Of a stretch of 64,000 nucleotides of DNA, positions 1 through 12,809 are shown in pieces. The notes below the pieces were generated by a model. That model was not told the DNA's origin, did not search any database, and saw only the letters and a list, made by a program, of their open reading frames with translations. The stretch comes from Aralia elata (taxonomy: Eukaryota > Streptophyta > Magnoliopsida > Apiales > Araliaceae): positions 57,592,275-57,656,274 of the forward strand of contig CM068377.1 in the NCBI GenBank assembly GCA_034770075.1, given 5' to 3'. How positions within the stretch are numbered: position 1 is the first letter of the stretch; each line of letters opens with the position of its first letter. The translations under genes and the position numbers were made by a program.

Positions 1-1663
1 CGAAAGAGATGGAGAATAAGAATTATACCCTTGTAGAATTCTAGCTTCCTCAGGTACAAGTTCACCTCCAATTCTTTCGCATTCTCCTTGAATTCCCGAT
101 TAAATTCCTTTCTTTGATCAACGTTAGCCACCCAAGTATTTGACCTCTAGAGGTGATCCACCAAGGAATAATACTTGTTCAAGAAGATGGTTGTTTGGCA
201 AAACCCTAGATTCTATCTCTATAGAAATTGTAAGTACTCTCCATAATTCTTATACAAGAGTGTGTAACCCTAATCTATGATAAGACTTCTCTTATTTATA
301 GATGTAGGAAAACCCTTCCCTAAACTATTTAGGATTAGGGTTTCTATTCTGATTAAACTCTTTTAATTAAATTAAACTCCTAATCTAATTAGGAATTCAT
401 GAGAGAGTACTTCTATTAATTAATTCTCAATCCCTATTAGGAATTAAATAATAGTAATAGTAATAATAATAAGACTCTTCTTATTAATTTATATTTAATA
501 TTTTAGAATATTAAATAATAAATATTAAGCTATTTAATTTATTCTATCTCCATAGATTAAATTAAATACACTTAACTTATTATTACAATTATGTCATTTA
601 CTTCTTAAATAAATATTTTTCTTTTGCGGTGTGACCCTTTAGGTTCTCCATATTAATCTGGTTGTGAATAAATCAATTAGAACAATTCTAATCTTATTTA
701 AATAAATAAATTAAACTATTTAATTCATTTAAATAAATAATATTTATTCTACAATAAGCGTAAGCCCCCTTAGCGATCAACGACTTTCCAGATAATATAG
801 ATTTCAACATTAATCATAAAAGAACCTTTCAGTGCATAGTTACCGTACAATTCAATCCTTCTACCATACAATGCCCCAATTAAATATAAGACATGGAATT
901 ACTGTCAAGTCTTATTTTATTTAATTATATGTATTTCGATTTCCAAATGCACAACTCTAAATAATACAAATTAGAAACTCATTTCTAATTTCATTATGCC
1001 TTGGCCAAGGACTACTGAGTTGTCATTTATCGAATCACATAGGACATTCACATCTTTTACTAGACGTGGTAGATTCTTTGTTGATCATTCACCTATCTAC
1101 ATGCACAACTTATTATACCCCATCATACCCTATGATATACCCCAAAGGTCTTAAAGGACATGTCAAAGTATAACTCATCATACACAAGATACTATGATGA
1201 TCTCAAGTCTAAGGATCAGTTGTACTACTATCACTAAAGGAATTCTTATTGACAGGCGAGTAAAACTCCATAAGGTATTCCTAGCGAGTCATGTTCAGTG
1301 AACTTATTCTCTAATAAGCACCTACATACTTGCTTTAGTGTCTCCACACAAATGATTATGAGATCAATCATCCTCTTCTTAAGAGCAAGCAACGTATGTA
1401 CTAATCTATCCGTATTCACTAATCCCCTTTTTAGTAATCCAACGATTAGGAACGATTTTATTTTGTGAGCTATCTAGAATTTAGATCTCATTATCATGAT
1501 CACCATCATAATTCTAAAAGCATTGCTCAAAACTATGAGTTTATCACATTTAATATAACAACACAATGTAGATAAAGTAAAATGCTTTTAATAACTGAAT
1601 AAGATTACAAAATATATGCTACATCATATCAAATATGATTGGTTTGCGTGCATACTACTTTCA
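1..1663 (-). repeat. 3' LTR of copia element A (runs off the left edge)
   Basis: On the minus strand the LTR begins TGAAAGTAG at 1663, directly after a purine-rich tract (AAGTGGGAGAT) that fits a copia polypurine tract. It continues past position 1, so its terminal CA is not seen. The same sequence recurs on the plus strand at 55462-56953, which confirms the TG end and the family. It is very AT-rich. I see no gene inside. Confidence 0.85.
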
Positions 1664-4139
1664 ATCTCCCACTTGCACTAAAGTCAATCGCCATGGTATC
1701 TAATACCCTTCTTCTCTAAGTGACGATCATCCTGTTATTGGATAAAACTTCAGTAGATGGATATGCAATGTTGTTCTCGAGAGTCCACTATCTCTATAGT
1801 GACTTTTCCTCTTTCAATGATTCCACTAATCAAATGAAAGTGCTGCAACACTTGTTTGAATCCAAGATGAGACTTAGGAACTATTCCTAGTTTTGTAATG
1901 AACTTTTATCCAAACAATCAACTTGCAGCTTCATTTACAGCTATATACTTTGTCTTTGTCACTAAACCAGCAACTCTTTGCTATTTTGGAACCTTTCCAA
2001 TTCACTACACCACCATTCAAGGTAACAATTTACCCTAAAGTGGATTTGTTATCGTCTTGGTCAGTCTGAAAAACTTGAGTCTGTTTAGCCCTTTAGTTTT
2101 AATTCAGACCTACCATGAATCATGATCACATCTTCAGTACCGGTTAAGTACTTAAAGATGTTTATCACTGTTTTACGGTGATCTTCTCCAGAATATGACT
2201 GATCAACATCAGGCCTTGTATATTCATTGCATACATGATAATAACTCATGCGATCTCTTTTTCATTGGAGACAATTTTAGAGAGATACACTCCATGGCTC
2301 ATCATCATGAGACCTCTCTTGGAGTTTGTCATGCTAAATGCCTTTACCATCGAATGAATATATGTTTATTGGGTCAAGCCGAACATCCTTTTAAATCTAT
2401 CTATATAGATTTATATCCCCAATCTATAGGATGTTCCTCCCAAGTTATTCATGGAGGAATGTTTAGACAATTTTATCTTTACTAATTGTAGCATTGGTGT
2501 GTCATTCCTTATGAGTAATATATCAACATATAATACTAGGAATGTCACAGTGCTCCCACTGACCTTTTGTACACACAGGTTCTTTCTCGTTTTTGATAAA
2601 ATCAAACTCTTTTGATTGTCTCATCAAAACGAATGTTCCATCTTTGAGAAGCTTGCTTCAATCCATAAATAGATCATTGTAGCTTAGAAACATGATTTGC
2701 TTCAACCTTTGCAACAAATTCCTCTAGCTGCAACATACATACATTCTCCTCAAGTCTTTATTAAGGAAGGACGTCTCCACATCCATTTGCCAGATTTCGT
2801 AATAAGCTGCAATCACAAGCAAAATCCAAATGGACTTGAGCATTACCCGGTAATAAGGTTTTATCACAGTCAACTCCTTGACTTTATTTGAAACCTTTTA
2901 AATAGGTCTGGTCTTATAGGTCTCTACCTTGCCATATTCCCTAGTCTTTCTCTTAAAGACCCATATACACCCTTTAGGCACTATGCATTTCGGTGGAGTA
3001 ACCAGAGTCTATATTTGGTTCTCATACATGGAGTCCATTTCAGATTTCATGGCCATCTGCCATTTCTTTGAGTGTCTTCTACTCATAGCCTCATCGTATA
3101 TAACTAGATCATCATCCTCTATGATGCGTACCTCATCATCATCCTCCGTGATGAATCCATACCTCCTAGGTATCTTCGGCACTCTTCCAGATTTACGATT
3201 CGGTTGTGGTACAATAGGTCTATCTACAGGCTCCTCGGTTTGACTGAAAGTTCTTTGTGGTTCTTGAACTCCTTCAAGATCTATTACCCTCCCACTAGCT
3301 CCTTCAATGATAAATACTTTTATCCAAGAAGGCAACGTGTAGGATTATATTAATAACACCCTAAACTTTCTTTAGGATATCCTACAAACCTGCACTTGTC
3401 AGATTTTGTCCTAAACTTATCTTTTAAAACATTTTCACTTAATTGGACAATCCCTTATCTTAACATACTTAAGACTAGGAATTCTCCTTATCCATAACTT
3501 TTATGGAGTCTTGGGGCTGAATTTTGAGGTTACCTTATTTTGTAGATATGCAGTCATTTCTAAGGTATAACCCAGATGGATACTAAATGTCGGTAAAAAT
3601 CATTATGGACCGCACCATGTCCAACAAGGTATAATGTCTCCTTTTAGATACACCAATCAATTATTGCGTATTAGGAGGTGTCCATTATGAGAAAATACCA
3701 TTTTGAGATGATCTAAAAACTTATTGCACAAGTATTCCTTCCTCGATCTGATCAAAGAATCTTAATACTTTGTCAATTTGTTTCACTTCTGAATTCTTTG
3801 AACCTTTCAAATGATTCAGACTTGTATTTCATCAAATACACATATTCAACTCTTTGAATGATCATCTCCTTTTCCTTTACTAGTTTGTTGAATTTGCAAA
3901 AAAAAAATATTTTTACGTTAGTCAAGTTTACAAAGTCCATCAAGTGATCTTCCAGATTCAAACAAAACATTATCATTATAAATAGAACAACAATTGTTCT
4001 TAAATATAATACCAGAACCTTCCTTGTCCAACAACGGAAGTAATAATGTTTCTAAAGAGAACTGGAACATAATAATAACTTATTAACTTAATAGACTTGC
4101 CCGCAAGTAACGCTAAACTATAAGTTCCTACGGCTAATG
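1664..4139 (-). pseudogene. Copia element A: decayed integrase, RT and RNase H region
   Basis: This is the 3' part of a Ty1/copia polyprotein, read on the minus strand and broken by many stops and frameshifts. At 4130-3980 there is a pre-integrase stretch with 'VGTYSL...YYVPVLFRNIIT'. At 3976-3773 the start of the integrase core is visible ('YVYLMKYKSESFERFKEF'). At 3335-3009 lies the linker leading into RT, rich in acidic residues ('KWQMAMKSEMDSM'). At 2605-2411 a stretch around 'FLVLYVDILLIRND' marks the copia RT catalytic region, with one Asp of the usual YVDD missing. The remainder down to 1664 should be the RNase H end but is too decayed to delimit. The upstream half (gag and protease start) lies at 15572-16550, because element B is inserted between them. 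Not functional. Confidence 0.8.
4135..4139. repeat. Left target site duplication of element B (TAATG)
   Basis: TAATG directly abuts the end of B's 3' LTR. The same five bases occur at 15567-15571, two bases beyond B's other end. The copia reading passes from 15572 upward into 4134 downward once B is removed, so this is a genuine insertion site. Confidence 0.75.
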
Positions 4140-6881
4140 TGACACCCCCAAATCTGGGTAATTAATTCCCACAAATTTGTGTTCACTATCTCATTCATTC
4201 ACATCTAACTACCCATAATTAAGAACAAATAAATAAACTTAAAGAAACATCTTCCCAAAATGGGTTACATCATCAAACTGATATATAATCAAATCCCAGG
4301 TTATCTTAACCTTAATACATCAATGCGGAATAAAACATAATACTAAATAAGTCTTGTTACATAAGACATCAACTAGACAACAAGTCTTAAGCTACTTCTG
4401 CAACTTGCTCTTTCCTTTGCTCGTGGACGGCTCGTCCTGCTTTTCTGGCTTAGCTGCAATGTTTAGTGCAAGAGTGAGCAAACAATTGCTCACAAGTACG
4501 ATAACAATAATATTTAAATGAAATGGATTTCAACTGAGGAATAATAGTTTTCTGAATCTCAGTCAATAAATGATTAAAATCTAAAGGCTCGTTAGAATGC
4601 TTGATTCAAGGAAAAATAGATTCCAAGATTTAGAAATTATATCTGAGGGTCACAAGACCTCGAACTATGTCCTAGGTTAACAAGTATTACTACTGTAACC
4701 TTTAACAGTCATATAGACTATGGACCGTCATCTCGTACTCAGGGGCATCAGCCCTTTGTACAATGTATTCTGCATGAACATTTTAACGCTGTCGCGTAGT
4801 TAATCCCCTATATTAGGGTTGTTCATCTCAGTTTATCATCAGAGTCCGTACCAAAAGGAACTTGGCTCGGAATAGGTTCAAAACATTCTAAGTCTTTGAA
4901 ACGTTCATCAACTAAGGACTAGCTGAATCAATAAGGGTTTGCTAGTCGCTAATACATTCAATTCAACAATAAAGTTTGTTCAATAGAAACTATACTCGAA
5001 ATTTGAATAACAAACAATGATTGGAATAAAGCTTAAGTACGTAACATGATAGTAACCTTGCTTGAATATCAATAAGCTAAGGTTAATAAACTTGCTCAAC
5101 ATAATTAAACTTGCTTTGAATAAATTAACAAGTTAAAAGGGAACAACAACTTGCTATAAATAATTTTTAAGTTTAAGGGAGGAAAACTTGTTCAACGTAA
5201 AAGTCATAAATTGAGATAAGGAACTTGCCTCAAGCGTAGATTACAAATTTAAGTAATTCACGATCCTTAAACAACCTATACATTAATTATAAAATGGTAA
5301 CATAATTAGTCACAAAATTAAAAAGCATTTTAGGTTTGCTCTTTATCTCATTTTATTATAATATCTCATTTAGCATACCATAATCAACAGGTATCAACCA
5401 TCTTTGGAATTTCATTAATTACTTAATACTTTATTATAGGTCTTAATACATAGCAAAAACCATAAAATAAATTATTAAAATATATATATATTTTTTATTA
5501 TTATTTTTTTTATACTGTTCCACCACCAGGGCGGGAAAATGCTTAACAAAAATCTCGTCGGGGCGAAGATTTTCTTAACAAAACTCTCGCCGGGGCGAGA
5601 GGCTCGCCGGGGCGAGGAAAGTCAGTTCATTTCTCTCGCCGGGGCGAGAGACTCTGCTGACGTCTCCTGCAGTTCGCGAACAGTGAAAACTTAGGCCAAT
5701 TTTGGCCAAATTTTTCGAATTCTATCATCCAACACATAATTTAAACTTACCCATACATCAAATATGCTAGAGAACAATTACCCAACATGTTTTCTAAACA
5801 TTTAACCATTATAAAATACATAATCAACCAGTTTAAATCCAAAAATTCACTGTTAAACAATTTATTCATGTTTTAACCATTTTTATGAAACTAAGCTCTG
5901 TAACTTCATCTTTCAATCAATTAAAACCATTCTTCTTGCATTATTCTTGTTTTTCATCATATAATCATAAACAATTACCAATTAACCAATTAATAATCAA
6001 ATAGAGCATCAATTTTGATACATATAAACCATTCATGAAATAAAACTCTGTAAAAACTAAAAACTCAATTCCAAAACATGTTTTGATGAACTAACTCTTC
6101 CAACTAGTTAATATTCATCATATAATCATCAATTGCATGTTTACTAACAACTATAAACAAGTAATTCATGTATTTAGCATAGAATTTATATACAGGAAAA
6201 TAAAAATCATATACAGAGAAGTATAGTGAAGAACTTTTAGAAAAGGATTATACCTTTTTATTGCTTTGATTAATCTCCTTGGGTTTTAGAATTTCTACCT
6301 CAATTCCCAAACTCTTCTTCTCAATCCTCTCTTTTCTCTCAACTCACAAATTCACAGAGTTCTCTCTCAACTCTGTTCTTTTCTTTCTCTTTTGTGTTTC
6401 CTTTAGGCTTGGTAAAGATACGTAAAGAATGAAAATAAAACTGATGGAGTTTTAAAATAAAACTGATGGTTTTAAAAACAAATAATAACTCATAATTAAA
6501 ATCCATCAGTTACATATAATTCAAAAGCCTCTAAGGCTTGTTTGGCAAAACAGAATTAAAATAATCTATTATTCTAACTAAAGGTCATAAGGCCTTGTTT
6601 GGTAAAACAAAATTAAAATAACCCATTATTTCCAAACAAAGGTCATAGGGCCTTGTTTGGTAAGACTGAATTAAACACTTTCTCATTTATTTTAATAAAT
6701 CATTATAACATATAGTTTTAAATGTCGCACTTCTAATTTAATTGAAGTTATTATTAAATAAATTCAATTAAACCTTACTAATCTTAAATAATAAATTTAT
6801 TTAACCAATAACAATAACACCAAATGAATTATATAATTCAATAAATATTTTTATTCAATCACAAAAATTGCATTCGTTACA
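4140..6881 (-). repeat. 3' LTR of element B
   Basis: About 2.74 kb. On the minus strand it starts TGTAACGAATGC at 6881 and ends ...GGGTGTCA at 4140. It matches 12827-15564 along its whole length. Landmarks, in element sense: a GC-rich island of CTCGCCGGGGCGAG palindromes (5535-5655), a CTGATG-loop stem-loop (4761-4735) and a TGAGCAA/TTGCTCA hairpin (4496-4468). No gene. Confidence 0.9.
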
Positions 6882-6991
6882 TCTTTCCCTCCTTAAAAGG
6901 ATTCTGTCCCCAGAATCACAACGCAATTAATTCGTCCATTACATTCCCCCCTCCTTAAAAAGATTCTGTCCCCAGAATCGTGATACAAAAA
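6882..6991 (-). promoter_or_regulatory. Element B polypurine tract with a duplicated hairpin module
   Basis: On the minus strand AAGGAGGGAAAGA immediately precedes the 3' LTR and should prime plus-strand DNA synthesis. It is preceded by the perfect hairpin GATTCT-GGGGAC-AGAATC (6917-6900). The same hairpin plus a second purine tract (AAGGAGGGGGGAA) is repeated about 62 bp upstream (hairpin 6979-6962). Confidence 0.75.
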
Positions 6992-8488
6992 CTAAATAAA
7001 TAATTGAGGATAATTCAGCATCATTTTCTCCTCGAGTTCCCACGTAGCTTCTTCAGTACTGTGGTTCCTCCAGATTACCTTAACAGAAGGTATCACTTTA
7101 TTTCTAAGTACTTGTTCTTTCCTGTCTATTATCTGTACATGAACCTCTTCATAGGATAAATCTTGTTCAAATTGTATCGGTTCATGTTCTATTACATGTT
7201 TATAATCTGGCTTGTACGGTCGTAGCACCGATATGTGGAAAACGTTGTGAATGTGGCCTAACTAAGGAGGTAAAGCTACCTGATAAGCTACCTCACCCAC
7301 CCGTTTCAACACTTCAAAGGGTCCAATGAATCGCGGACTCAGCTTACCCTTTTTACCAAATCTGATTTTCCCCTTCCAGCGAGATACTTTGAGGAACACA
7401 AAACTCCCGACGTCGAATGCACGATCTTGACGATGTTGATCCGCATATTTCTTCTGCCTGTCTTGAGCCGCTAACAATCTGGCTCTTATCACTTTGACAA
7501 TTTCAGCAGTTTGTTGTACCAGCTCGGGTCCCAATAGGCGACATTCACCAACCTCGTCCCAACATAACGGAGTTCTGCACTTCCTTCCGTACAATGCTTC
7601 GTATGGCGGCATTCCAATACTCGCGTGATGACTATTGTTATAGGCAAACTCGACCAGAGGTAAATGATCATCCCAGTTGCCTTTAAAATCCATAACGCAC
7701 GCTCGAAGCATATCCTCCAACGTTTGAATTGTCCTTTCACTCTGGCCATCGGTTTGAGGATGGTAGGATGTACTCATTCTCAACTGCGTCCCCAAACAAG
7801 CTTGCAGACTCCTCCAAAACTTTGATGTAAAACGTGAATCTCTGTCTGACACTATTGACATTGGAACACCGTGCCTTGAGATAATCTCATTGACGTATAA
7901 TTTCGCCAGCTGATCCAAAGTGAATCTGATTTTGATCGGCAAGAAATGCGCTGATTTCGTCAATCTGTCAACTATGACCCATATTGCGTCATACCCCTTC
8001 TGAGTAGTTGAAAGCCCTACCACAAAATCTATTGTGATATGCTCCCACTTCCATTCTAGTATTTCCAAAGGCTGTAACAAACCACTTGGTCGTTGATGCT
8101 CCGCTTTAACTCTCTGACAAGTGAGACACTTCGCAACACACTCAGCAACCTCTCTTTTCATGTTTGGCCACCAAAAATGTTGTCGAAGATCCTGGTACAT
8201 TTTTGTGCTACCCGGGTGAATCGAAAATCTTGAACTGTGAGCTTCGTTCAAAATCTCTTCTCTGATCTCTGGCACTGACGGAATCCAGATTCCGCCCTCA
8301 AATCTCAACATTCCTTCAGTGTCGATTTTGTATTTAAGCTCTTCTCCCTCAAGCACTCTTTGCCGTATCTTATCACATTCCTCATCGTGAAGTTGCGCTT
8401 CCTTCACCTTTTCTACCAAAGTTGGTTGGGTTTCCATCTGGAACAATTTTTCATTAGACTCTGGCAGACACTTCACCTCTAGCTCCAA
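6992..8488 (-). pseudogene. Element B integrase with C-terminal chromodomain
   Basis: Minus-strand integrase of a Ty3/gypsy element. Reading from 8488, the zinc-binding HHCC region includes 'HPGSTKMYQDLRQHFWWPNM' and 'CLTCQ'. The catalytic core has its first Asp in 'ITIDFVVG', the second in 'IVSDRDSRF' and the Glu in 'QTDGQSERTIQTLE'. A GPF-like module ('RFIGPFEVLKRVG') follows. An in-frame TAG at 7262-7264 then breaks the chain. The same frame goes on to a chromodomain ('VKVIWRNHSTEEATWELEE') and ends at 6992. Chromodomains of this class target integration to heterochromatin. The preceding RNase H is in another frame, so a frameshift lies near 8454-8488. Catalytic residues look intact but the gene is broken. 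Confidence 0.88.
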
Positions 8489-10500
8489 TAACCATTTCTG
8501 CTACGAGCTTCTCCTGATCAGTTAACAAAAGTAGTTTCTCCCGACCCTTTCTACTCAAGGCGTCAGCAACCACGTTAGCCTTCCCTGGATGGTATATAAT
8601 TTCACAGTCATAGTCTTTGATCAATTCTATCCATCTCCTCTGCCGCATATTCAAATCCTTCTGTGTAAAAATATACTTCAGACTTTTATGGTCTATATAT
8701 ATTTCACACTTCTCCCCATAGAGATAGTGCCTCCAGATTTTCAGAGCAAACACCACAGCTGCTAACTCCAAGTCATGGGTCGGATACCCTTTTTCTTAGT
8801 CTTTTAGTTGGCGCGATGCATATGCAATAACCTTACCATTCTACATCAACACACAACCAAGTCCTTTATGCGATGCGTCGCTGTACACCACAAAATTTCT
8901 TGTATCATCTGGCAAAGACAACACAGGTGCCGAACTTAGTCTCTTCTTTAGTGCTTGGAAACTCTCTTCGCACTTCTCCGTCCAAACAAACTTCACGGAT
9001 TTTCTTGTTAAATTCGTTAACGGAGTGGCGATCCTGGAAAAATCTTGAATAAAACACCTGTAATATCCTGCCAAACCTAGGAAACTCCTCACTTCTGACG
9101 GTGTCTTCGGCTGATCCCAGTTTATCATAGCTTCCATTTTCGCTGGATCCATTGAAATCCCGTCTTTATCGATAACATGCCCAAGAAATTGCACACGTTC
9201 CAACCAAAATTCGCACTTCGAAAATTTTGCATACAATTTCTCTTTCCGTAACGCCTCCAATGTCACCCTCAAATGCTCCACGTGTTCTTCCTGAGTTTTG
9301 GAGTAGACCAGAATGTCGTCTATAAATACCACCACAAATTTATCCAGAAATGGTTTGAACACCCTATTCATTAAGTCCATGAATGCTGCAGGTGCATTCG
9401 TTAAACCAAATGACATAACCAAAAACTCATAATGACCATATCTGGTTCGAAACGCCGTCTTTGGTATGTCCTCTTTTCTCACTCTCAACTGATGGTACCC
9501 ACTTCGTAAATCTATCTTTGAAAAATATCTTGCTACCTTCAGTTGGTCAAACAGGTCATCGATCCTTGGCAACGGATACTTGTTTTTGATCGTGACCTTG
9601 TTCAACTCTCTATAATCAATGCAAAGACGCATTGATCCATCCTTCTTCTTAACAAACAATACCAGCGCTCCCCACGGTGAAACGCTCGGTTGAATATACT
9701 TCTTATCTAGCAGCTCTTGTAGTTGCACCATCAATTCCTTCAATTCCACTGGAGCCATTCGATACGGGGCTTTCGATATAGGGGTCGTTCCCGGTGCTAA
9801 ATCAATCACAAACTCGATTTCCCTATCTGGCGGTAATCCTGGCAAATCATCAGGAAACACGTCCGCAAAATCCCTAACTACTGGTATCTCCTCCAGCTTT
9901 GCACCCACCTTTCGAGTATCAACTATGTAGGCTAGATATCCTACACATCCTTGTCTCAACATCTTTCTGGCCTGCAACATCATCAAACAAATCGTTTGTC
10001 TAGGCGACTTGCTGCCATAAAACACTACATTTGACAGAGTCATAAGGTTTACACACTTCTTTTGACAGTCAATAACTGCCCCATGGTTGAACAACCAATC
10101 CATTCCCAGAATAACGTCAAACTCCCCAAGACGAATTGGAATTAAGTTGACCGTCATCACATGACCCTTGATATCTATCTGACAGTTCTTGTGTATAAAC
10201 TTAACAGGAATCACTTCCCTATTCGTAATTTTTATGTTCATAGGGAAATCTAATTCTTCCTATGGTAACCCTAATTTCTTAGCAAAATCATCGGATATAA
10301 ATGAGCAAGTAGCACCAGAGTCAAACAATACATAAGCATTAACATTATTGACTGGAATGATACCTGACACCACATCCTTTGACTGCACAGCATCCTGCAC
10401 CGTCATGTTGAATGTTCGAGCGGTAGGTCGATTGGGCTGTGTCGGTCCTGTGATGGTCAAATTGCCTCCACCATTACTTCCCTTTCCTCCGCTTGCACTC
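8454..10500 (-). pseudogene. Element B protease, reverse transcriptase and RNase H
   Basis: Continues in the same frame as gag. The protease active site is 'VLFDSGATCSF' near 10330. An in-frame TAG at 10260-10262 follows. RT then covers roughly 9780-9050, with 'LCIDYRELNKVT' and the catalytic 'FIDD' near 9326. RNase H starts at 'VVYSDASHKGLG', is interrupted by TAG 8841-8843 and TAA 8796-8798, and resumes with 'IYIDHKSLKYIF' and 'VVADALSRKG'. A frameshift near 8454-8488 separates it from integrase. The domain order PR-RT-RH-IN is that of Ty3/gypsy. Catalytic Asp residues of RT are present, so decay is by stop codons rather than loss of domains. Confidence 0.88.
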
Positions 10501-11486
10501 CCTGCAGCTTTCTTAGGGCAATCCCGTGCAAAATGATCCTTTGACCCGCAAATAAAACATGCTCCCTTCTTCGAATTAGGACAACTTGGTGCGATATGAC
10601 CCTCCTGTCCGTAGTTGAAGCACACCCTCTTACCTTTTAAGCACACACCCATATGGCTCTTTCCGCAGTTGTTGCACAGCTCTATCTTCTTCTTCTTCTG
10701 ATTACCCTACTGACTTCCCGCAGAGTTACTATCACTCCACTTTCTCTTCTGATTACTGCCCCCATGGCTACCACTTGCTTTGTTTTTATTCTCATTCTTC
10801 TTTTTCTTCTGCTCCTGATTGTACTTGGACAGAGCATCACTTCCTCCTTCGGCGATAATCGCCTTTTCTAACACTGCCGCAACTGAGTTCAGTTGAAATA
10901 ACGAAACTCGACTATATAACCAGGGCTTCAATCCCTGCTCAAATCTTCTAGCCTTTCACTCATCCGTGTTGACCTGATATGGCGCAAACCTCGCCAGCTC
11001 ATTGAACTTTGATGCATACTCAGGTACCGTCATGGTACCTTGCTTCAGCTCTAGAAACTACACCTCCATCTGATTCTGAGCACTTGTTGGGAAATAGGTC
11101 TCGAAAAATATTTCCTTAAATCGCTCCCACGGTATTATCCCTTGCCCACCTCGGGTTTTATTCGCTTGCCACCAGTAGCTTGCTTCTGATTTGAGCATGA
11201 ACGTTGCAAATGCCGTCTTTTGGTCCTCATTGACCCTAGCGACATCAAACACCTTCTCCATCTCCATGACCCACGTTTGAGCCTCTATCGGATTCATAGA
11301 CCCTTGAAATTCTGGGGGTGCGACAGCCTTGAAGTCTTTAAAAGTTGTAGCCTGAGCGTGGGGTTGATTGGCAAATGCTCCCGTTAACAGGTTTACCAGC
11401 TGCTGCATTGGATTAGCGTTGACTTCCTCGTTATTATTGGTGGATCCCTCAGGAGTTTGTTGACGGGTTTGTCTTCTTGGCGGCAT
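10501..11486 (-). pseudogene. Element B gag with zinc knuckles
   Basis: The start is placed at the ATG at 11486 ('MPPRR'), because element F's gag begins with the same residues (52310). The capsid-like part ('PIEAQTWVMEMEKVF', 'ERFKEIFFETYFP') matches F's gag closely. In-frame stops lie at 11058-11060, 10956-10958 and 10707-10709, all in one frame. The C-terminus has three zinc-knuckle-like motifs: a short one ('CNNCGKSHMGVC'), a second whose second Cys is Tyr ('CFNYGQEGHIAPSC') and a canonical third ('CFICGSKDHFARDC'). Gag would package element RNA. The stop codons and the lost Cys mean this copy is inactive. Confidence 0.87.
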
Positions 11487-11777
11487 CTTACTGTTAAGAA
11501 TTCGCGCTATTAGATTATTATTCAATTATTTAAACATTTAAGTCTTAACTTAAACATTTATCAACAACACTTAACACATAGCACACCTGATACACTTTCG
11601 CATTTTATTCATTTACTGCTTCAAAACATAATAAAAATAACATCGTAGTTTTTTTTACATCATCTATCCTGACATCATAAAGTTGCAGGATTACATCATT
11701 ATTCTATCCCATTATATAAAACTGGGATTTACAACTTATTAATTCATAAATTTCATAATAACATATCTAATCATAAT
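11487..11777 (-). other. Spacer between pre-gag ORF and gag in element B
   Basis: About 290 bases of AT-rich sequence with no supported gene. The frame of the pre-gag ORF and that of gag are the same, separated by this spacer. Confidence 0.6.
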
Positions 11778-12587
11778 CTACGATGATAACCCACGACGCA
11801 CAGCTTCCTGGCGTTCCTGCTCCATAATACGAGTCACCATCCTTCGACCCATTACATCTGGATGACGATGAACTCGATCATGAGCTCTATCTACCGTGGT
11901 ATGACAAATATACTCCATCTCATCAATCTTGGCCTTCTTTGACCGCAGCTCACATTTAACACGATCTGCCCGGTTAACCTCTCTCAACCAAGCAGTCTCA
12001 GCTCTCGCCCGCTCAGCTGACTCCTTTTTCAACTCATCTCGTACGATTTCATTCCTGGCTATCAACTGTCCTCGTCGATACTCAGACTGTGCTAGCCTCT
12101 GCTCAGCCTCTGCAAGACGTGATGAAAGGTCTTGGATCTCAGCATTCTTCTGCTCTAAAGTGGCTTGACGTTCCGCAGCCTGTTCTTCTAACTCCTCCTT
12201 TTCACTCTCTACATGAACCAACTTCCATTCCACGTCCCCAAGACGTATATCTAGCTCCTCTATCTCACTGTTCTTCTGCTCCAAGACAGTATGTCGCTCA
12301 GCCAGCTGCCTCTCTAACTCCTCCACTCTATCTTACAACTCAATGTTGCGATCATACACCTGCTCATACATCTGAACACCTAAGGAGGTTAGTGATATCT
12401 CCTCAGGGTCCTCCTCCTCCTCCTCGACCTCCTCCGGATCCTCCTCAGGATCAGTCCCAGGCTCGTACTCGGGACCTGCAACTGTGACCAATGGGGATGG
12501 CTCCCTCTGTACTAATTGCTCATGAACTACGTGAATATCTCGGGGCTCCTCCTCCCTAGCCTGGCTGGGCTCTCCTCTATCAGTCAT
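11778..12587 (-). pseudogene. Element B pre-gag ORF: acidic N-terminus and long coiled coil
   Basis: A 270-codon frame on the minus strand from ATG 12587 to 11778, interrupted once by TAA at 12333-12335. The N-terminus carries 'AREEEPRDIHVVHEQLV', then an acidic stretch of Glu, Asp and Pro, then a long heptad-rich coiled coil ('LERQLAERHTVLEQKNSEIEEL', repeated as 'EEQAAERQATLEQKNAEIQDL'). No retroelement enzyme domain is present. It lies between the primer binding site and gag. The non-autonomous element E keeps a protein of the same plan at 25023-25853 ('AREEEEVFIDIPVVAKQLV', acidic run, coiled coil). Plant Ty3/gypsy elements are known to carry extra ORFs, but I do not recognise a named family and assign no function. 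Confidence 0.7.
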
Positions 12588-12809
12588 CCTGACAACAAAA
12601 TTTTAAGTTTTAATTACTAATCGATAATACTCGCGAGCACATAAGTTTGTTATCAAATAAACACATAGCACATAATCATTTTATTATCTTTTATGAATTT
12701 CCATAATTCATTCCTTAGAACTCGGTAAGAGTTTATCACCACTATATTCTCTATCTTCTAAAAGGCTACTACCCTAAGGTTTTCCCCACCTAAAGGTTCA
12801 TAACCTACA
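12588..12809 (-). other. Element B untranslated leader
   Basis: About 220 bases between the primer binding site and the pre-gag ORF. Nothing else recognised. Confidence 0.55.

Noticed and set aside
12089..12487. 132-codon plus-strand frame opposite B's pre-gag ORF
   Set aside because: Shadow of the coiled-coil ORF; proline-rich composition follows from the opposite strand's Glu codons.
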